NCBI GenBank assembly: GCA_016712275.1 | Contig: JADJRI010000047.1 | Coordinates: 1-30,907, forward strand | Reading direction: 5' to 3' | Length of the DNA: 30,907 nt | Source of the DNA: Planctomycetota bacterium | Lineage (GTDB): Bacteria; Planctomycetota; Phycisphaerae; UBA1845; UTPLA1 | In this document: piece by piece, positions 11,362 through 20,983 of the stretch | Layout: every line of letters starts with the position of its first letter | Numbering within the stretch: position 1 is the first letter of the stretch | Made by a program: the position numbers and the translations under genes | The notes under the pieces: model-generated | Databases searched by the model: none | Told to the model about the DNA's origin: nothing | Seen by the model: only the letters and a program-made list of their open reading frames with translations

Positions 11362-13761
11362 ACGCGACACGGCCGGCGCGAGTGATTGCTCTGCGATCCA
11401 TCGAATTGCGTTGGTCGTGCTGCTTGCCCTGATCCCATTTCGCACGGTCATCAACGAAACGCACACCTTCGAAGTTCCGCGTCTCTTCCGCGCGATGCAA
11501 ACGGGCGGCCCGCAGCCCGCAACCACGCTTGTGATCAACATGGTGATTCTCGCAGCCGCAGGCGCGGTGTTAATTGACATGATGAAGCGAGGCCGAAGAA
11601 TTCACCGCACTGGAGCCGAGCTCGGCGCGTTGCTCCTGCTTGTCGCCGCGATCATCTCAACATGGCAAGCCGGGCAAAAGCACCTTGCGCTCATGGGCGT
11701 GATCGATTTCATATCGACCATTGTCTATTTCATGACGCTCCGCCAGTTGCTTCAATCGAATTGGCAGATCCGACTTGCCCTCTTCGTCATCGTCGGCACC
11801 GGAGCCGCCGTCGCTTTCAAATGTACATGGCAGAAATATGTGGAATTGCCCGAGACAATCGCATACTTCGAAAGCAACAAGGCCGAACTCACTCAGACCG
11901 ACTCCGGAAACCCTCCGGCTTCGAACACGACTTTGAAATGCGCCTGCGCTCCGGCGCGGTTACCGCCTTTTATGCGCATCCCAATCCGCTCGCGAGTCAA
12001 ATCATACTTTTCGTGATGGCCGCGCTGGCGCTCATCATGGAACGGCGCAGAAATGCAGCCGCGTTGGGATCCTTACTGATACCAGCCGCACTCATCGCGG
12101 CTTTGTTGCTCGCGCTCTGGGCCACGCAAAGCAAAGGCGCGGTGGCCGCATGCGCCATTGCCATCGGCATCTGGCTGGCAACACTTGTCCTGGGCCGCAT
12201 GGTTTCCACTCGGCCGCGCGCCACCGTCTTCGCGGGCTGGATCGTCGCGCTCGTCGCGGCGACGGCGGTCATCGGTCTGCTTCGCGCGAAACCGGACGCG
12301 CTGGGCCGGTCGATTCTCTTCCGATACATGTACTGGCAGGGCGCGTGCGACATGATCGCCGATCAAGGCGTCCTTGGCGTCGGCGCCAACAACTTTGGTC
12401 GCCATTTCACCCGGTACAAATCCGTCGAATGCCCCGAAGAGGTTGAATCGCCGCACAGTTGGCCCATGCAATTCGCGAGCGAATGGGGCCTGATCGGACT
12501 GGCGGGCTTTCTGCTGTTGGCCCTTGGCACATCACTTCGTGCCGCTGCTGCCGCACCCGGCGCATTGCCCGCCCATAGCGAGCCGGACCGTGCCGGTCCG
12601 GGGCCTGTTGTGCCGGAGCCCGTAATCGCCCCCTCGCAAAATGCGCGAAGTGCAAAGGCGACACTCTTCGCCACAACGAAGAACCGCGCCAACGCCGAAA
12701 CGCTCAACTACGCCACAAAACCCCAGTCATCCGCATCCGGCCCTCATTCCATCATTCTCTGGATCGCCGCCGTTTTTCTCGCCGCATTTGTCCCGTGGAT
12801 CGCGACGCTGGGCGAATCGAATGTTGTCTTTGTGGCACTTCATGTGGGCGTGGCCGCATTGCCGTGGTTTGTCGGCATGGCGTTGGTATCGCTTCAGTCC
12901 ATAAAATCCCCGGGGATTCCCGAAACGCCGGTCTTCGCCATGGCCGCTGCCATAGCCGCGGGACTTGTCGGCTTTCTTATTCATACCTCCATCGATCTTG
13001 CCCTCTTCATCGGCGGGCCAGCCACCACGTTTTTCGCGCTGGCTGCCATTCTTCTCGCCGTTCGCGAATCTCGCAGCGCCGAAGGTGAACCGGATGCCAA
13101 ACGCACGACACCTCATCCCCGCGCCGAAATCGCAGCGGCGCTTGTCGGCCTTGTGCTGATTGTTGCAATCGCCGCCCAACTCGCCCGCCCCGCCGCAACG
13201 CTCGCCGATTCCCTGGTCACCGCCCGTTCGGACAATCGACCGTCACCATGGGACGTCTACAACGCCTCCGCCGCCGGACTGGCTTATCACGAAGGCCATG
13301 CCGCCTATCGGCTCGACGCGACGGCCGGCATCGAGCTGATCGAGCAACTCATGCGCCGTGTCCAATCCCTCGCCCACTCCGAAGCATTGCTCCAACTGGC
13401 CGACGAATGCCGCCGGCGTGACCCGAATAACTCGCTCATCACGGCACATTTGTCGGGTATCTACCGCCAGCGCTACGAGATCACGCATAACCCGGCCGAT
13501 TTTCAAAAGTCGATTGAGCTTTATCGCGTCTGCATCGACCAATACCCGACGGCCCCGATGCGTCATATTCATTTCGCCAATTTGCTGGAGGAATATGCAA
13601 ACGCGACTCACGACACATCGCCGCTTCGCGAAGCCGCGGCACAGCTTCGCACCGCGCTCGACCTCGAATCCAGACGCATTTACGTTTCACAACCCAATCG
13701 GATGAAACCGCTTGAACTAAACGTACTCAATTCCCGCATTCAAAGTCTAAGTAATGAATGA
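11348..13761 (+). CDS. O-antigen ligase/polymerase-like membrane protein with TPR tail, one frameshift
   Basis: Large membrane protein (804 residues corrected) of the Wzy/WaaL O-antigen ligase family, which polymerises or transfers undecaprenyl-linked glycan at the periplasmic face. Many hydrophobic helices span residues about 20-560. The hallmark loop is present: ILFRYMYWQGACDMIADQG, VLGVGANNFG, then SPHSWPMQFASEWGLIGLAGF. A Pro/Ala/Ser-rich, low-complexity stretch (about 12550-12750) splits two groups of helices. The last 190 residues are TPR-like helices (e.g. IYRQRYEITHNPADFQKSIE). ATG 11348 follows GGGTG and overlaps the end of the wecA-like gene. The frame breaks near 11910-11917 at GGAAACCC; one added A joins the two frames (giving SGKPSGFEHDFEMRLRSG). 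Single break, all motifs intact: probably a sequence error. Ligase versus polymerase cannot be decided here. Confidence 0.82.
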
Positions 13762-13951
13762 CAACTTGCTTACGCAATCGTTCACAGATTCTTAACCCAG
13801 TCTTCATTCTTGCATCGTACGCACTTCATACACGGCCGCTACTTTTCCGCTCGATGATCGGCCAATTGTCCCGGCCGAACCGTGGGCTGAATTGTGAATG
13901 CCCCGGATGTCACAATATGCCCCGAAGGGGGGCGGAGAAGGAGCATTGCGT

Positions 13952-14680
13952 ATGTTGAAGAAGTCACTCTTGACCCTTGTGGTCGCGCTGGCGATGTCCG
14001 CCGGCAACTCGTTTGCCGCAATCATCACACAGTGGGATTTCGAAGGCGACGTCACCACACCCAGCACCGGCGCCGGAACGGCTGCGCTCGTAGGCGGCAC
14101 CACCGCCACATTCGCCACCGGCAACCCCGGTCGGGGATGGAACACGACCACCTATGCCGCCCAAGGCACTGAAAGCGGAGCCCGCGGTGTGCAGTTTAAC
14201 ATCGACACCACCGGCTATCAGGACATCACCGTTGCCTATGACCACCGCGCGAGCGGCACGGCATCGCGCTGGTCGCAGCTTCAATACACGTTGAACGCGG
14301 GCGGCTCATGGTCCGTCCTTGGCAACAATGGCGGCACCCTTTCGCCGCACGACACATTCTATGCCCAGAGCTTCGACCTGAGCTCCATCGCCGGAGCGAA
14401 CAACAACAACCAATTTGGGATTCGCATCGTTTCGATCTTCTCACCGGTCGCCTTCGACCAGAATGCCTCGCTCGCGGACTTCGCGGCCGATTCGGCCTAT
14501 CAGCGAGCCAACGCCCAATCCGACTTTGCACCCGGCAGCGGCGTCGGTACCGGCGACTATGGCACAGGCGGCACCTGGCGATTTGACAACGTCACCATCA
14601 ATGGCAACCTTGTCCCCGAGCCCGCGACACTCACGCTGCTGGCCTTCGGCGCTGTCGCCCTGATCCGACGCCGACGCTGA
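13952..14680 (+). CDS. exported PEP-CTERM protein
   Basis: Secreted protein of 242 residues. ATG 13952 has GGAGAAGGAG eight bases upstream; an in-frame ATG at 13898 would add 18 residues before the signal peptide. The signal peptide is MLKKSLLTLVVALAMSAGN followed by SFAA. The mature part is Gly/Thr/Asn-rich and beta-type (ITQWDFEGD, GWNTTTYAAQG, WRFDNVTINGN), like the jelly-roll ectodomains common in PEP-CTERM proteins of Planctomycetota and Verrucomicrobiota. The C-terminus is VPEPAT, a hydrophobic stretch and RRRR, a canonical exosortase sorting signal. A strong terminator follows at 14770-14810. No enzymatic motif is seen; function unknown. Confidence 0.82.
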   Translation: MLKKSLLTLVVALAMSAGNSFAAIITQWDFEGDVTTPSTGAGTAALVGGTTATFATGNPGRGWNTTTYAAQGTESGARGVQFNIDTTGYQDITVAYDHRASGTASRWSQLQYTLNAGGSWSVLGNNGGTLSPHDTFYAQSFDLSSIAGANNNNQFGIRIVSIFSPVAFDQNASLADFAADSAYQRANAQSDFAPGSGVGTGDYGTGGTWRFDNVTINGNLVPEPATLTLLAFGAVALIRRRR

Positions 14681-14769
14681 TCGACCGGTGAGCCTTTCCT
14701 CCGGCACATGGACAAGGGCTTTGCACTGAAATCGACATCTGTCGATACCCAAAATTGAAGACTCAAGCG

Positions 14770-14810
14770 ACGGCGGACCGGCCTGCACCTGGTCCGCCGT
14801 TTTTCTTTTT
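14770..14810 (+). terminator. rho-independent terminator after the PEP-CTERM gene
   Basis: A perfect ten-base stem (ACGGCGGACC at 14770-14779 with GGTCCGCCGT at 14791-14800) encloses an 11-base loop and runs directly into TTTTCTTTTT. It lies about 90 bases after the stop codon of the PEP-CTERM gene and before the promoter region of the endonuclease gene. Confidence 0.85.
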
Positions 14811-14981
14811 GAGATCTAAACACGTTTTTCGCGCGGAATTTGTTTGCAAATGATATTTCACTTCGGCAGAATTCCCGCATCCATTTCTCGCCCGGAGGGG
14901 GCACTGGCTGGGTGATATGCGTCATGGATGACGATTGTGCCGCGTTTACGGCATGACAGACTTGCAAAAGGAGTGCGCGAA

Positions 14982-16395
14982 ATGTCCATCCCCAGACGAG
15001 CCGAAAGTACCAAAACAAGTTTACTGGCAAGTTGCCTTGCCGCGATCTTTGCCGTCGCCATCGCGGCCAACGCCACGGCCGACCCGCCGCCCGGCTACTA
15101 TGCCACCGCCGATGACTCCAGCCCATCGGCCCTTCGCTCCAGCGTTCACGCCATCATTGACGATCATCAACGCTATCCATACACATCCACGGCGACGGAT
15201 ACATGGGATATTTGCGACGCCTCTCAAACCGATCCCGGCAATTCCTCCAAAATGCTCGATGTGTACAAAAACGCTTCATACACAAAGGCCGGCGCGGGAA
15301 ACAGCTTTTACAACCGCGAGCACACCTGGCCGAAGTCCTACGGCTTTCCCATCGACGGCAGCACGAACTATCCCTATACCGACTGCCATCACCTCATGAA
15401 CGGCGACAGCAGCTATAACAGCTCGCGCGGCAACAAGCCTTACAAGTGGTGCGTCAGCGGCTGCACGGAAAAGACCACCCTTGCGAACAATGGCCAGGGC
15501 GGCGGCAGCGGCGTCTATCCCGGCAATTCCAACTGGACCAGCGGCAGCGGCACCACCGGCTCATGGGAAACGTGGATCGGCCGCCGGGGCGATGTCGCCC
15601 GGGCGCTGATGTACATGGATGTTCGCTACGAGGGCGGAACGCACGGCATCACCGGCGCGGCCGAGCCGAATCTCATTCTGACGGACAATGCCGCGCTCAT
15701 CGTCTCGAACACATCGCAGAACAAGACAGTCGCCTACATGGGAATGCTCTCCGTGTTGATTCAGTGGCACTATGATGACCCCGTGGATGACTTCGAACGC
15801 GACCGAAACGACATTGTCTATGGCTATCAGGGCAATCGAAATCCATTCATCGACCATCCTGAATGGGTGGCCTGCATCTTCGAAAGCGATTGCGGCGCAC
15901 CGCCGGCCGCGGCCGATCCCTGGATCAACGAGCTTCACTACGACAACACCGGCGCAGACACCAATGAGTTCGTCGAAGTCGCCGGCGAAGCGGGCATTAA
16001 TCTCGCCGGCTGGAAGCTCATCGCCTACAACGGCTCCGGCGGCGGGCAGTATGCCACGGTCAATCTCTCCGGGACCATTCCCAATCAGCAAAATGGTTAT
16101 GGCACGCTGGCCTTCAATATCACCGGATTGCAAAACGGCGCTCCCGATGGCGTGGCATTGATTGATGCCTCCAACACCGTGATTCAATTCATCAGCTATG
16201 AAGGCGCCTTTACCGCAACCGACGGACCGGCCGCCGGCTATGCCTCCACCAACATTGGCGTCAGCGAAACGGACTCAACGGCCACCACCCATTCGCTTCG
16301 CCTCAGCGGCACCGGCAATCAGTATTCCGAATTCACCTGGCAGCCCCGCCACCCATACGAAGGGCGCCAAAAATACAGGACAGACATTTCAATAA
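14982..16395 (+). CDS. secreted endonuclease I family protein with lamin-tail domain, one frameshift
   Basis: Secreted nuclease, 470 residues after correction. ATG 14982 has AAAAGGAG eight bases upstream. A signal peptide (to about residue 33, NATA) precedes an endonuclease I (EndA/Vvn-type, beta-beta-alpha metal) domain with the catalytic motif NREHTWPKS (H114), then YTDCHHLMNGDSSYNSSRGN, whose D, H and N residues match the family. This fold cuts DNA and RNA without sequence specificity, usually with Mg or Ca. From about residue 310 a lamin-tail domain begins (WINELHYDNTGADTNEFVEV, LAGWKLIAYNGSGGG). The frame changes at the CCCC run at 16352-16355: removing one C gives a tail ending KNTGQTFQ and stop at 16395, the usual end of this architecture. 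Without correction the frame runs on to 16610, straight through the terminator at 16470-16507, which argues for an inserted base. Extracellular nutrient scavenging from DNA is a likely role (inference). Confidence 0.87.
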
Positions 16396-16469
16396 ACTGG
16401 CAGCACCGTGACGTCGTTCGGACACATGGAAAGGCCCGGACAAATTCAATCAAAGACGCAAAAATGAAG

Positions 16470-16515
16470 ATGGCCCGCGCCACGAAACCTTTCGTGACGC
16501 GGGCCATTGTTTTGG
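16470..16515 (+). terminator. long hairpin terminator after the endonuclease gene
   Basis: Arms 16470-16487 and 16490-16507 pair over about 17 of 18 positions (one C/A mismatch), beginning ATGGCCCGCG and closing CGCGGGCCAT, with a minimal loop, then TGTTTTGG. It lies 75 bases after the corrected stop codon of the endonuclease gene. The T-run is short, so termination strength is uncertain. Confidence 0.65.
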
Positions 16516-16610
16516 CGTGTCTGACCTATTGCGATCAAGGGGCGACGATACGTCATGGAATCCCGGTGTGGAATGTTCGATATCGATTCGTGACACGGAA
16601 TTTACGATAA

Positions 16611-17120
16611 CTACTGGACCGGCGGTTCCAACTTATCGCCATCCGAAATCATCACGGCATCCGCGAAGAAAGTGATTTCGGTCTGCGGACCCTGGATCTT
16701 TTCGATTTCCTCCACCGACTTACCATTGTCCTCGGCGTAATGGCGGGCTTCGGCCTGGCTCAGTGTCATGACTTCGACGATGCCGTTCATGAGCGCTTTG
16801 TGGCCTGCCGCATTGCGCGGAACATAAAAGCCCTCGCTGCATGCATCGCTCTTGGTGAATCGAACGCGGGCGGTGTGCTTGCCGTCGGTGACGGTCATCC
16901 AGCAGCCGCGGTTCTTGCAGACTTCCGAAATGTCGCCCTTCACGCAAATGCGCTGTTCTTTAAGCGCATCTGCACGGGCCACCACATCACTGAGCGTGAG
17001 AACTTGCTTGGGTTCGGCTTTGCCGCCGTAGACTTTGAATCCCTCGGTGTTCTCCGAGGATTGACAGCCGACTGCGAAGAGGGAGATTCCGGCAAGCAAG
17101 ACGACAAGGGCAATTTTCAT
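16611..17120 (-). CDS. DUF4920 family lipoprotein
   Basis: Small exported lipoprotein of 169 residues. ATG 17120 has AAAGGAA about nine bases upstream and starts MKIALVVLLAGISLFAVGC, a lipoprotein signal with the acceptor C19. A longer frame reaches 17231, but it would put 37 residues before the signal and overlap the neighbouring terminator. The mature part holds GDISEVCKNRGCWMTV, with three cysteines, and later KALMNGIVEVMTLSQAEARH. This matches DUF4920-type proteins, an OB-like fold with no agreed function; conserved cysteines suggest metal or disulfide chemistry (inference). It is on the same strand as, and downstream of, the metalloprotease gene but separated from it by a terminator, so it probably has its own promoter in 17121-17212. 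Confidence 0.8.
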   Translation of the reverse strand: MKIALVVLLAGISLFAVGCQSSENTEGFKVYGGKAEPKQVLTLSDVVARADALKEQRICVKGDISEVCKNRGCWMTVTDGKHTARVRFTKSDACSEGFYVPRNAAGHKALMNGIVEVMTLSQAEARHYAEDNGKSVEEIEKIQGPQTEITFFADAVMISDGDKLEPPVQ

Positions 17121-17212
17121 GATCTGTGTTCCTTTGAAAAGTGACTCGAATGACCAGATTAGCGTAGCAATCGCGCGCGTAATGACAAGTGGCATTACGC
17201 CCTCCAAGATAG

Positions 17213-17250
17213 AGAAAAGCCCCGGTGACACGTCACCGAGGCTTTTTCCA
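17213..17250 (-). terminator. terminator after the metalloprotease gene
   Basis: On the minus strand the sequence reads AAAAAGCCTCGGTGAC, a short loop, then GTCACCGGGGCTTTTCTCT: a near-perfect stem with flanking A- and T-runs, starting about 45 bases after the stop codon of the metalloprotease gene. The flanking A-run also makes it a plausible terminator for plus-strand transcription. Confidence 0.75.
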
Positions 17251-17294
17251 CAGCTACCTGGCCGGTAGGTTCGGGCCTTTGAACGTTGGTTGAC

Positions 17295-19925
17295 TTACAT
17301 TCCCGGCAATGCGGTCTTGACCGTCATTTCAAATGGACTCGTATTCACCGGCGCATATTCGCCCGGCATCGCCTCGAGAAAGTACTTTGTCGATTTCAAC
17401 ACTTTCCGGCCGCTCGCATCGGTGGAGAGCATCGACGTAAACCGCGAGTTGGTCGCTGTTTCCGGGAATCGATAGAACGATGCGGCACTCGGCTTGTAGG
17501 TGAACTCGAATGTGTATGAACCGTCATTATCGACAATCGTGTCGCGATTCACCTTTGAAACCACCGTGCCATAATCGTCAACCACGCGATAAGCCGTGTC
17601 GTATGGAACGAGCACATTGATGTAGCGCTCGACACGCCAATCAAAGTAATCGCCGCACACAAGACAATCGTCCGGATTGATCGGTGTCTGCAAGTCCGGC
17701 TTCTCCTGGTCGCGGTCGATTGCGGAAAGTTCCACTTGATCGCAGACGAGGCCGATGCCGTCACCATTGAGGTCGATCTGATCCGGGTTCCGGGTGATGG
17801 GGCAGTTGTCCACCTCATCAAGCACGCCGTCATTGTCGTCATCGGCGTCGCAGATATTGCCCTGACCATCATGATCGGTGTCGGTCTGATCCGGATTGGC
17901 ATAGCGAACCAACCTGAAGTCAGGACCGGGGATCAGCTCGCTGGTATTCGGGCAGTTGTCGCAGGCATCCATGACGCCGTCGCCGTCCGTGTCCGCCTGA
18001 TCCGGATTGAAGTTGAACGGGCAACCGTCAACGTTGTCTGCCACGCCGTCGTTGTCGTCGTCGCCGTCGCATGCATCGCCGATGCCATCGCGATCGTTGT
18101 CTTCCTGGAAGGGATTTTTGGTTCGCACGCAATTGTCGCGGAAGTCCGGGACGAAGTCCTGGTCGTCATCGGAGTCCTCGAAATCGTCGTAGCCATCGCA
18201 ATCGAGGTCAATCGCACCAATGCCCACGGATGCATAGGCATTGATGATGTTGCACACGTCGCCCATGTTGAAGCCATTGACATTGTTGTTGAGCGCCCAT
18301 TCGCGAGCCAGTGAGACGGTTGCGTTGCGCGAATCGGCGAATTGTGAGCCGCTGCCCAAACGGCCGGTCAGCACGTAGTAGAAGAGCCGCATGGCTTTCT
18401 CACGGCCAATGCCAGTGACGGTGATGCCGTTGTGCGTTCCGCCGTTGGTGAGCAAAAAGGCGGCCTTGTTGGGAATGCCGGCATTGGTGTGAACGCCGCC
18501 GTTGTCATTGTTGCCGTTGTTGTCATTGGGAAGGTTTCGGAAGCCGATGCCGATGGTCATGTGATCGTGATCGCCGAAGGCGGGCGGATTGCCCATGTCG
18601 CGCAATGTCCCTCTCGCGGAACCCTCGCCGATGAGCCAGTTTCCTTCCACGATGGCGGCAAAGAAATCCGCGTAATGTTCATTCAGCGCACCGCCCTGCA
18701 TCGAATTCGGAAGTCCCGCCGTCCAGCGCGTCAGGGCATGCACATATTCATGAAAGAAAATATCCTGCGTCGACATGCCGGTGCTGAACTTCACATGGTC
18801 ACAGCCGCGATCGTAGGCCGCATTCAGCATGACGTTGTTGCTGGAGTCGAGCATTCGGACATGCATCATCGCCTCAACCTGGGCGTCATCGCCGTCCCAA
18901 CCGCAACGACCGAAGGTGCCGGCGAAGTAGTCGTAAATGCGATGGGCGGCGTTAAAAGCGGTGAAGCCGTCCGGCGTGGTTGTGGCACAACCGTCGAAGA
19001 CGCCGCACCATCGTCCGTCTTCGTCATACATTTCGTCATCGGCCGTTTCGAAGGGCGAATTCCAACAGGTCGTCGATGCCGACTCGTTGGCATGATTGAT
19101 GTCAAAGTCCTTGTCACAGTAAATCGTGCGGCTTTCACTGAAGATGATCTCGCCGGTCATGGCATCGACGATATAGTCGTATGACGCGCAACCGCCATGG
19201 CCGCAGTCCGGACGGACGGTCATTCGCCAGGCAAGACGCGTTGGCGACTCGCCCTGGCCGACCAGCTTTCCGTTGAAGATAACAAGACTAACCAGTGAGG
19301 CCAGGTCGTTCGGATGACCCCCGGCATCGCGCGTCGCGATGTCGATGGCACGCGATGTGTCGATCATGGGCTGGCCGAATTCGCGAAGCTCGCGCAGGTA
19401 ATGACCATTCGTTCCGAGCACCATGCCGTCTTTCATGTGAACGGCAAGCTCGCCGGCATGGACGAGTATTCCGTTCAGCTGCTGCTTGAAGAACACGTGC
19501 TCGCCGGTTTCGTCCTGCCACAGTCGACCGGGAATCAGCTCGGCCGCCGGCTCCTCAAGACGGTAGAAGTTTCGATAGGTTTCGAGGAATTCAAGTGCGG
19601 ACGAAACCGGTTCCTCGGGTTTGTAGTTTGAAACGGGGACACGTACCTCCACGTGGCTGGGCACTTCGCCGTCATATTCGATGAACGGCTTTACCGATGA
19701 CTGCGAGATAAGCAACTCAAGTTCGATCCCGTCCAGCGACGGATCGGCAACTTCCTCCGGTGGATCCGTGGCGATATTGTCATTCGTATTAACATTCGAA
19801 TTTTCATTGGTGTTGTCCGGAGGCAATGGATCCGGCACTGAAACAATGTCGCAGCCCACTGCCAACGCCGCCGTGATAACCATCGCCAGGCGACCGGCGA
19901 TCCGATGAGACGTGAAACTCTTCAT
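17295..19925 (-). CDS. M4 (thermolysin-type) metalloprotease lipoprotein with thrombospondin type 3 repeats
   Basis: Exported zinc protease of 876 residues. ATG 19925 follows AAGGAAG and begins a lipoprotein signal (TAALAVGC, acceptor C25) plus an Asn/Thr/Pro-rich linker; an in-frame start at 20036 would add 37 arginine-rich residues. Residues about 60-280 look like an FTP/PepSY propeptide. The catalytic domain shows HEYVH (H392, E393, H396), the third zinc ligand in ALNEHYAD (E416, D420 four on), spaced as in thermolysin, and GGVHTNAGIPNKAAFLL carrying the second catalytic histidine. From about residue 560 come Asp-rich calcium repeats of thrombospondin type 3 kind (DTDGDGVMDACDNCP, DADDDNDGVLDEVDNCP). 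A beta-type C-terminal domain of about 150 residues follows. It probably digests extracellular protein from the cell surface. No frameshift is seen in this long gene. Confidence 0.9.
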   Translation of the reverse strand: MKSFTSHRIAGRLAMVITAALAVGCDIVSVPDPLPPDNTNENSNVNTNDNIATDPPEEVADPSLDGIELELLISQSSVKPFIEYDGEVPSHVEVRVPVSNYKPEEPVSSALEFLETYRNFYRLEEPAAELIPGRLWQDETGEHVFFKQQLNGILVHAGELAVHMKDGMVLGTNGHYLRELREFGQPMIDTSRAIDIATRDAGGHPNDLASLVSLVIFNGKLVGQGESPTRLAWRMTVRPDCGHGGCASYDYIVDAMTGEIIFSESRTIYCDKDFDINHANESASTTCWNSPFETADDEMYDEDGRWCGVFDGCATTTPDGFTAFNAAHRIYDYFAGTFGRCGWDGDDAQVEAMMHVRMLDSSNNVMLNAAYDRGCDHVKFSTGMSTQDIFFHEYVHALTRWTAGLPNSMQGGALNEHYADFFAAIVEGNWLIGEGSARGTLRDMGNPPAFGDHDHMTIGIGFRNLPNDNNGNNDNGGVHTNAGIPNKAAFLLTNGGTHNGITVTGIGREKAMRLFYYVLTGRLGSGSQFADSRNATVSLAREWALNNNVNGFNMGDVCNIINAYASVGIGAIDLDCDGYDDFEDSDDDQDFVPDFRDNCVRTKNPFQEDNDRDGIGDACDGDDDNDGVADNVDGCPFNFNPDQADTDGDGVMDACDNCPNTSELIPGPDFRLVRYANPDQTDTDHDGQGNICDADDDNDGVLDEVDNCPITRNPDQIDLNGDGIGLVCDQVELSAIDRDQEKPDLQTPINPDDCLVCGDYFDWRVERYINVLVPYDTAYRVVDDYGTVVSKVNRDTIVDNDGSYTFEFTYKPSAASFYRFPETATNSRFTSMLSTDASGRKVLKSTKYFLEAMPGEYAPVNTSPFEMTVKTALPGM

Positions 19926-20126
19926 AATCGTGACTTCCTTTTGCGAGGAAAGTCGGCCCCCTCGGCGGACTACTACCCCCACCAAGGGATGCAGGCTAGT
20001 CAGCGAAAAGTGCTCGGAGCGCCGCCGCCGAAGCAAAAAACTTGTCCGGAAAGGCCATTCCCAAGGGGGTACCCTTCAATTTGGCCACTTCCATAGAGGC
20101 CAATTCCGGCCCGCCAAACGTCCGGG

Positions 20127-20132
20127 TATAAT
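20127..20132 (+). promoter_or_regulatory. candidate promoter -10 box for the ECF sigma gene
   Basis: TATAAT at 20127-20132 lies 45 bases before the sigma factor ATG. Seventeen bases upstream is TTCCGG (20104-20109), a poor -35 match. An inverted repeat TTGGCC (20081-20086) / GGCCAA (20098-20103) abuts the -35 position and could be an operator. The assignment rests on consensus matching only. Confidence 0.35.
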
Positions 20133-20176
20133 CAAAGGATCAGGCTGGCATCGCCCATTCAAAGGCGGATCTTTTT

Positions 20177-20818
20177 ATGACTCATGATGCGACACCGGCG
20201 GATGACTCCGATCTCGTCGCCCGCGCCATTGCCGGGGAACCGCTGGCGCTTGAACGATTGCTGATTCAATATCAGCGTCAACTCTTGTCGGTCATCGCGG
20301 CCAAGATTCCTGAAACAATGGCTACGGTTGTGTCGGCCGAGGACATTCTTCAAGAGACTTATACGGAGGCCTTTCGCGGGATCGGCGCATTTCGGCCCGA
20401 TGGTGAGAATGCGCTGTTTCGGTGGCTGTGCACCATTGCAGATCATCGCGCTCTGGACGCGGTGCGGGCACATCGCGCTGCCAAGCGCGGTGGCGGTCGG
20501 GCGGCCGTCGAGGCCAACGCAGGCAATGCGGCCAGCACTGTCATGGCGCTGCTGGATATCGTCTTTGTCAACGATCGCACACCCAGCAGGTCGGCCGCCG
20601 GGCACGAAGCCGTCGCCGCCGTGCAATCGGCCTTGGAATCTCTTAAGCCGGAATACCGCGACGCCATTCGATTTCGTTACATTGAAGGCTTGAGCGTGGG
20701 TGAAACGGCCGATCGAATGAAAAAGACGGATCGGTCGGTGCATAAATTGTGCAGTCGGGCCATTCAAAAGCTCCGCGAGGAACTTGGCGACGCCTCGAAG
20801 TTTTATTCAAAAAATTGA
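20177..20818 (+). CDS. ECF-type RNA polymerase sigma factor
   Basis: Sigma-70 family extracytoplasmic-function sigma factor of 213 residues that would direct RNA polymerase to a set of promoters. ATG 20177 has AAAGGCGG nine bases upstream. Region 2 is seen at about 12-100 with the helix SAEDILQETYTEAFRGIGAF (53-72) and FRWLCTIADHRALDAVRAHR for -10 recognition. Region 4 lies at about 153-203 (YRDAIRFRYIEGLSVGETAD then RSVHKLCSRAIQKLREEL), the -35 binding helix-turn-helix. A linker of 50 residues joins them. No anti-sigma gene lies next to it; two large Ser/Thr kinases follow on the same strand. In Planctomycetota, ECF factors genetically paired with such kinases are known, and phosphorylation is thought to replace the anti-sigma switch. 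That this pair works so is inference. Confidence 0.88.
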   Translation: MTHDATPADDSDLVARAIAGEPLALERLLIQYQRQLLSVIAAKIPETMATVVSAEDILQETYTEAFRGIGAFRPDGENALFRWLCTIADHRALDAVRAHRAAKRGGGRAAVEANAGNAASTVMALLDIVFVNDRTPSRSAAGHEAVAAVQSALESLKPEYRDAIRFRYIEGLSVGETADRMKKTDRSVHKLCSRAIQKLREELGDASKFYSKN

Positions 20819-20983
20819 GGCGGCGCGGATGACCGTTGACGCTGACAATCGTAAGCACGTTTCTTGCATTTGATTTGGCAGGTTTGGCCGATGGTGACTC
20901 GGCCGCCATGGTTCGGCTGATATCTTCTGGCTGGGCGGTTTTCCGATTGCGCAGTCCAAGTCTCTCGGCAGACAAGAGTGTTC

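Noticed and set aside
17736..18314. 192-residue Val/Ile-rich open frame on the plus strand
   Set aside because: It is the antisense of the Asp-rich thrombospondin repeats (GAC/GAT read backwards as GTC/ATC). The composition is explained by that, and there is no start signal.
18432..19184. 250-residue open frame on the plus strand
   Set aside because: Antisense to the catalytic domain of the metalloprotease, whose zinc motifs are unambiguous; no ribosome binding site or recognisable family.
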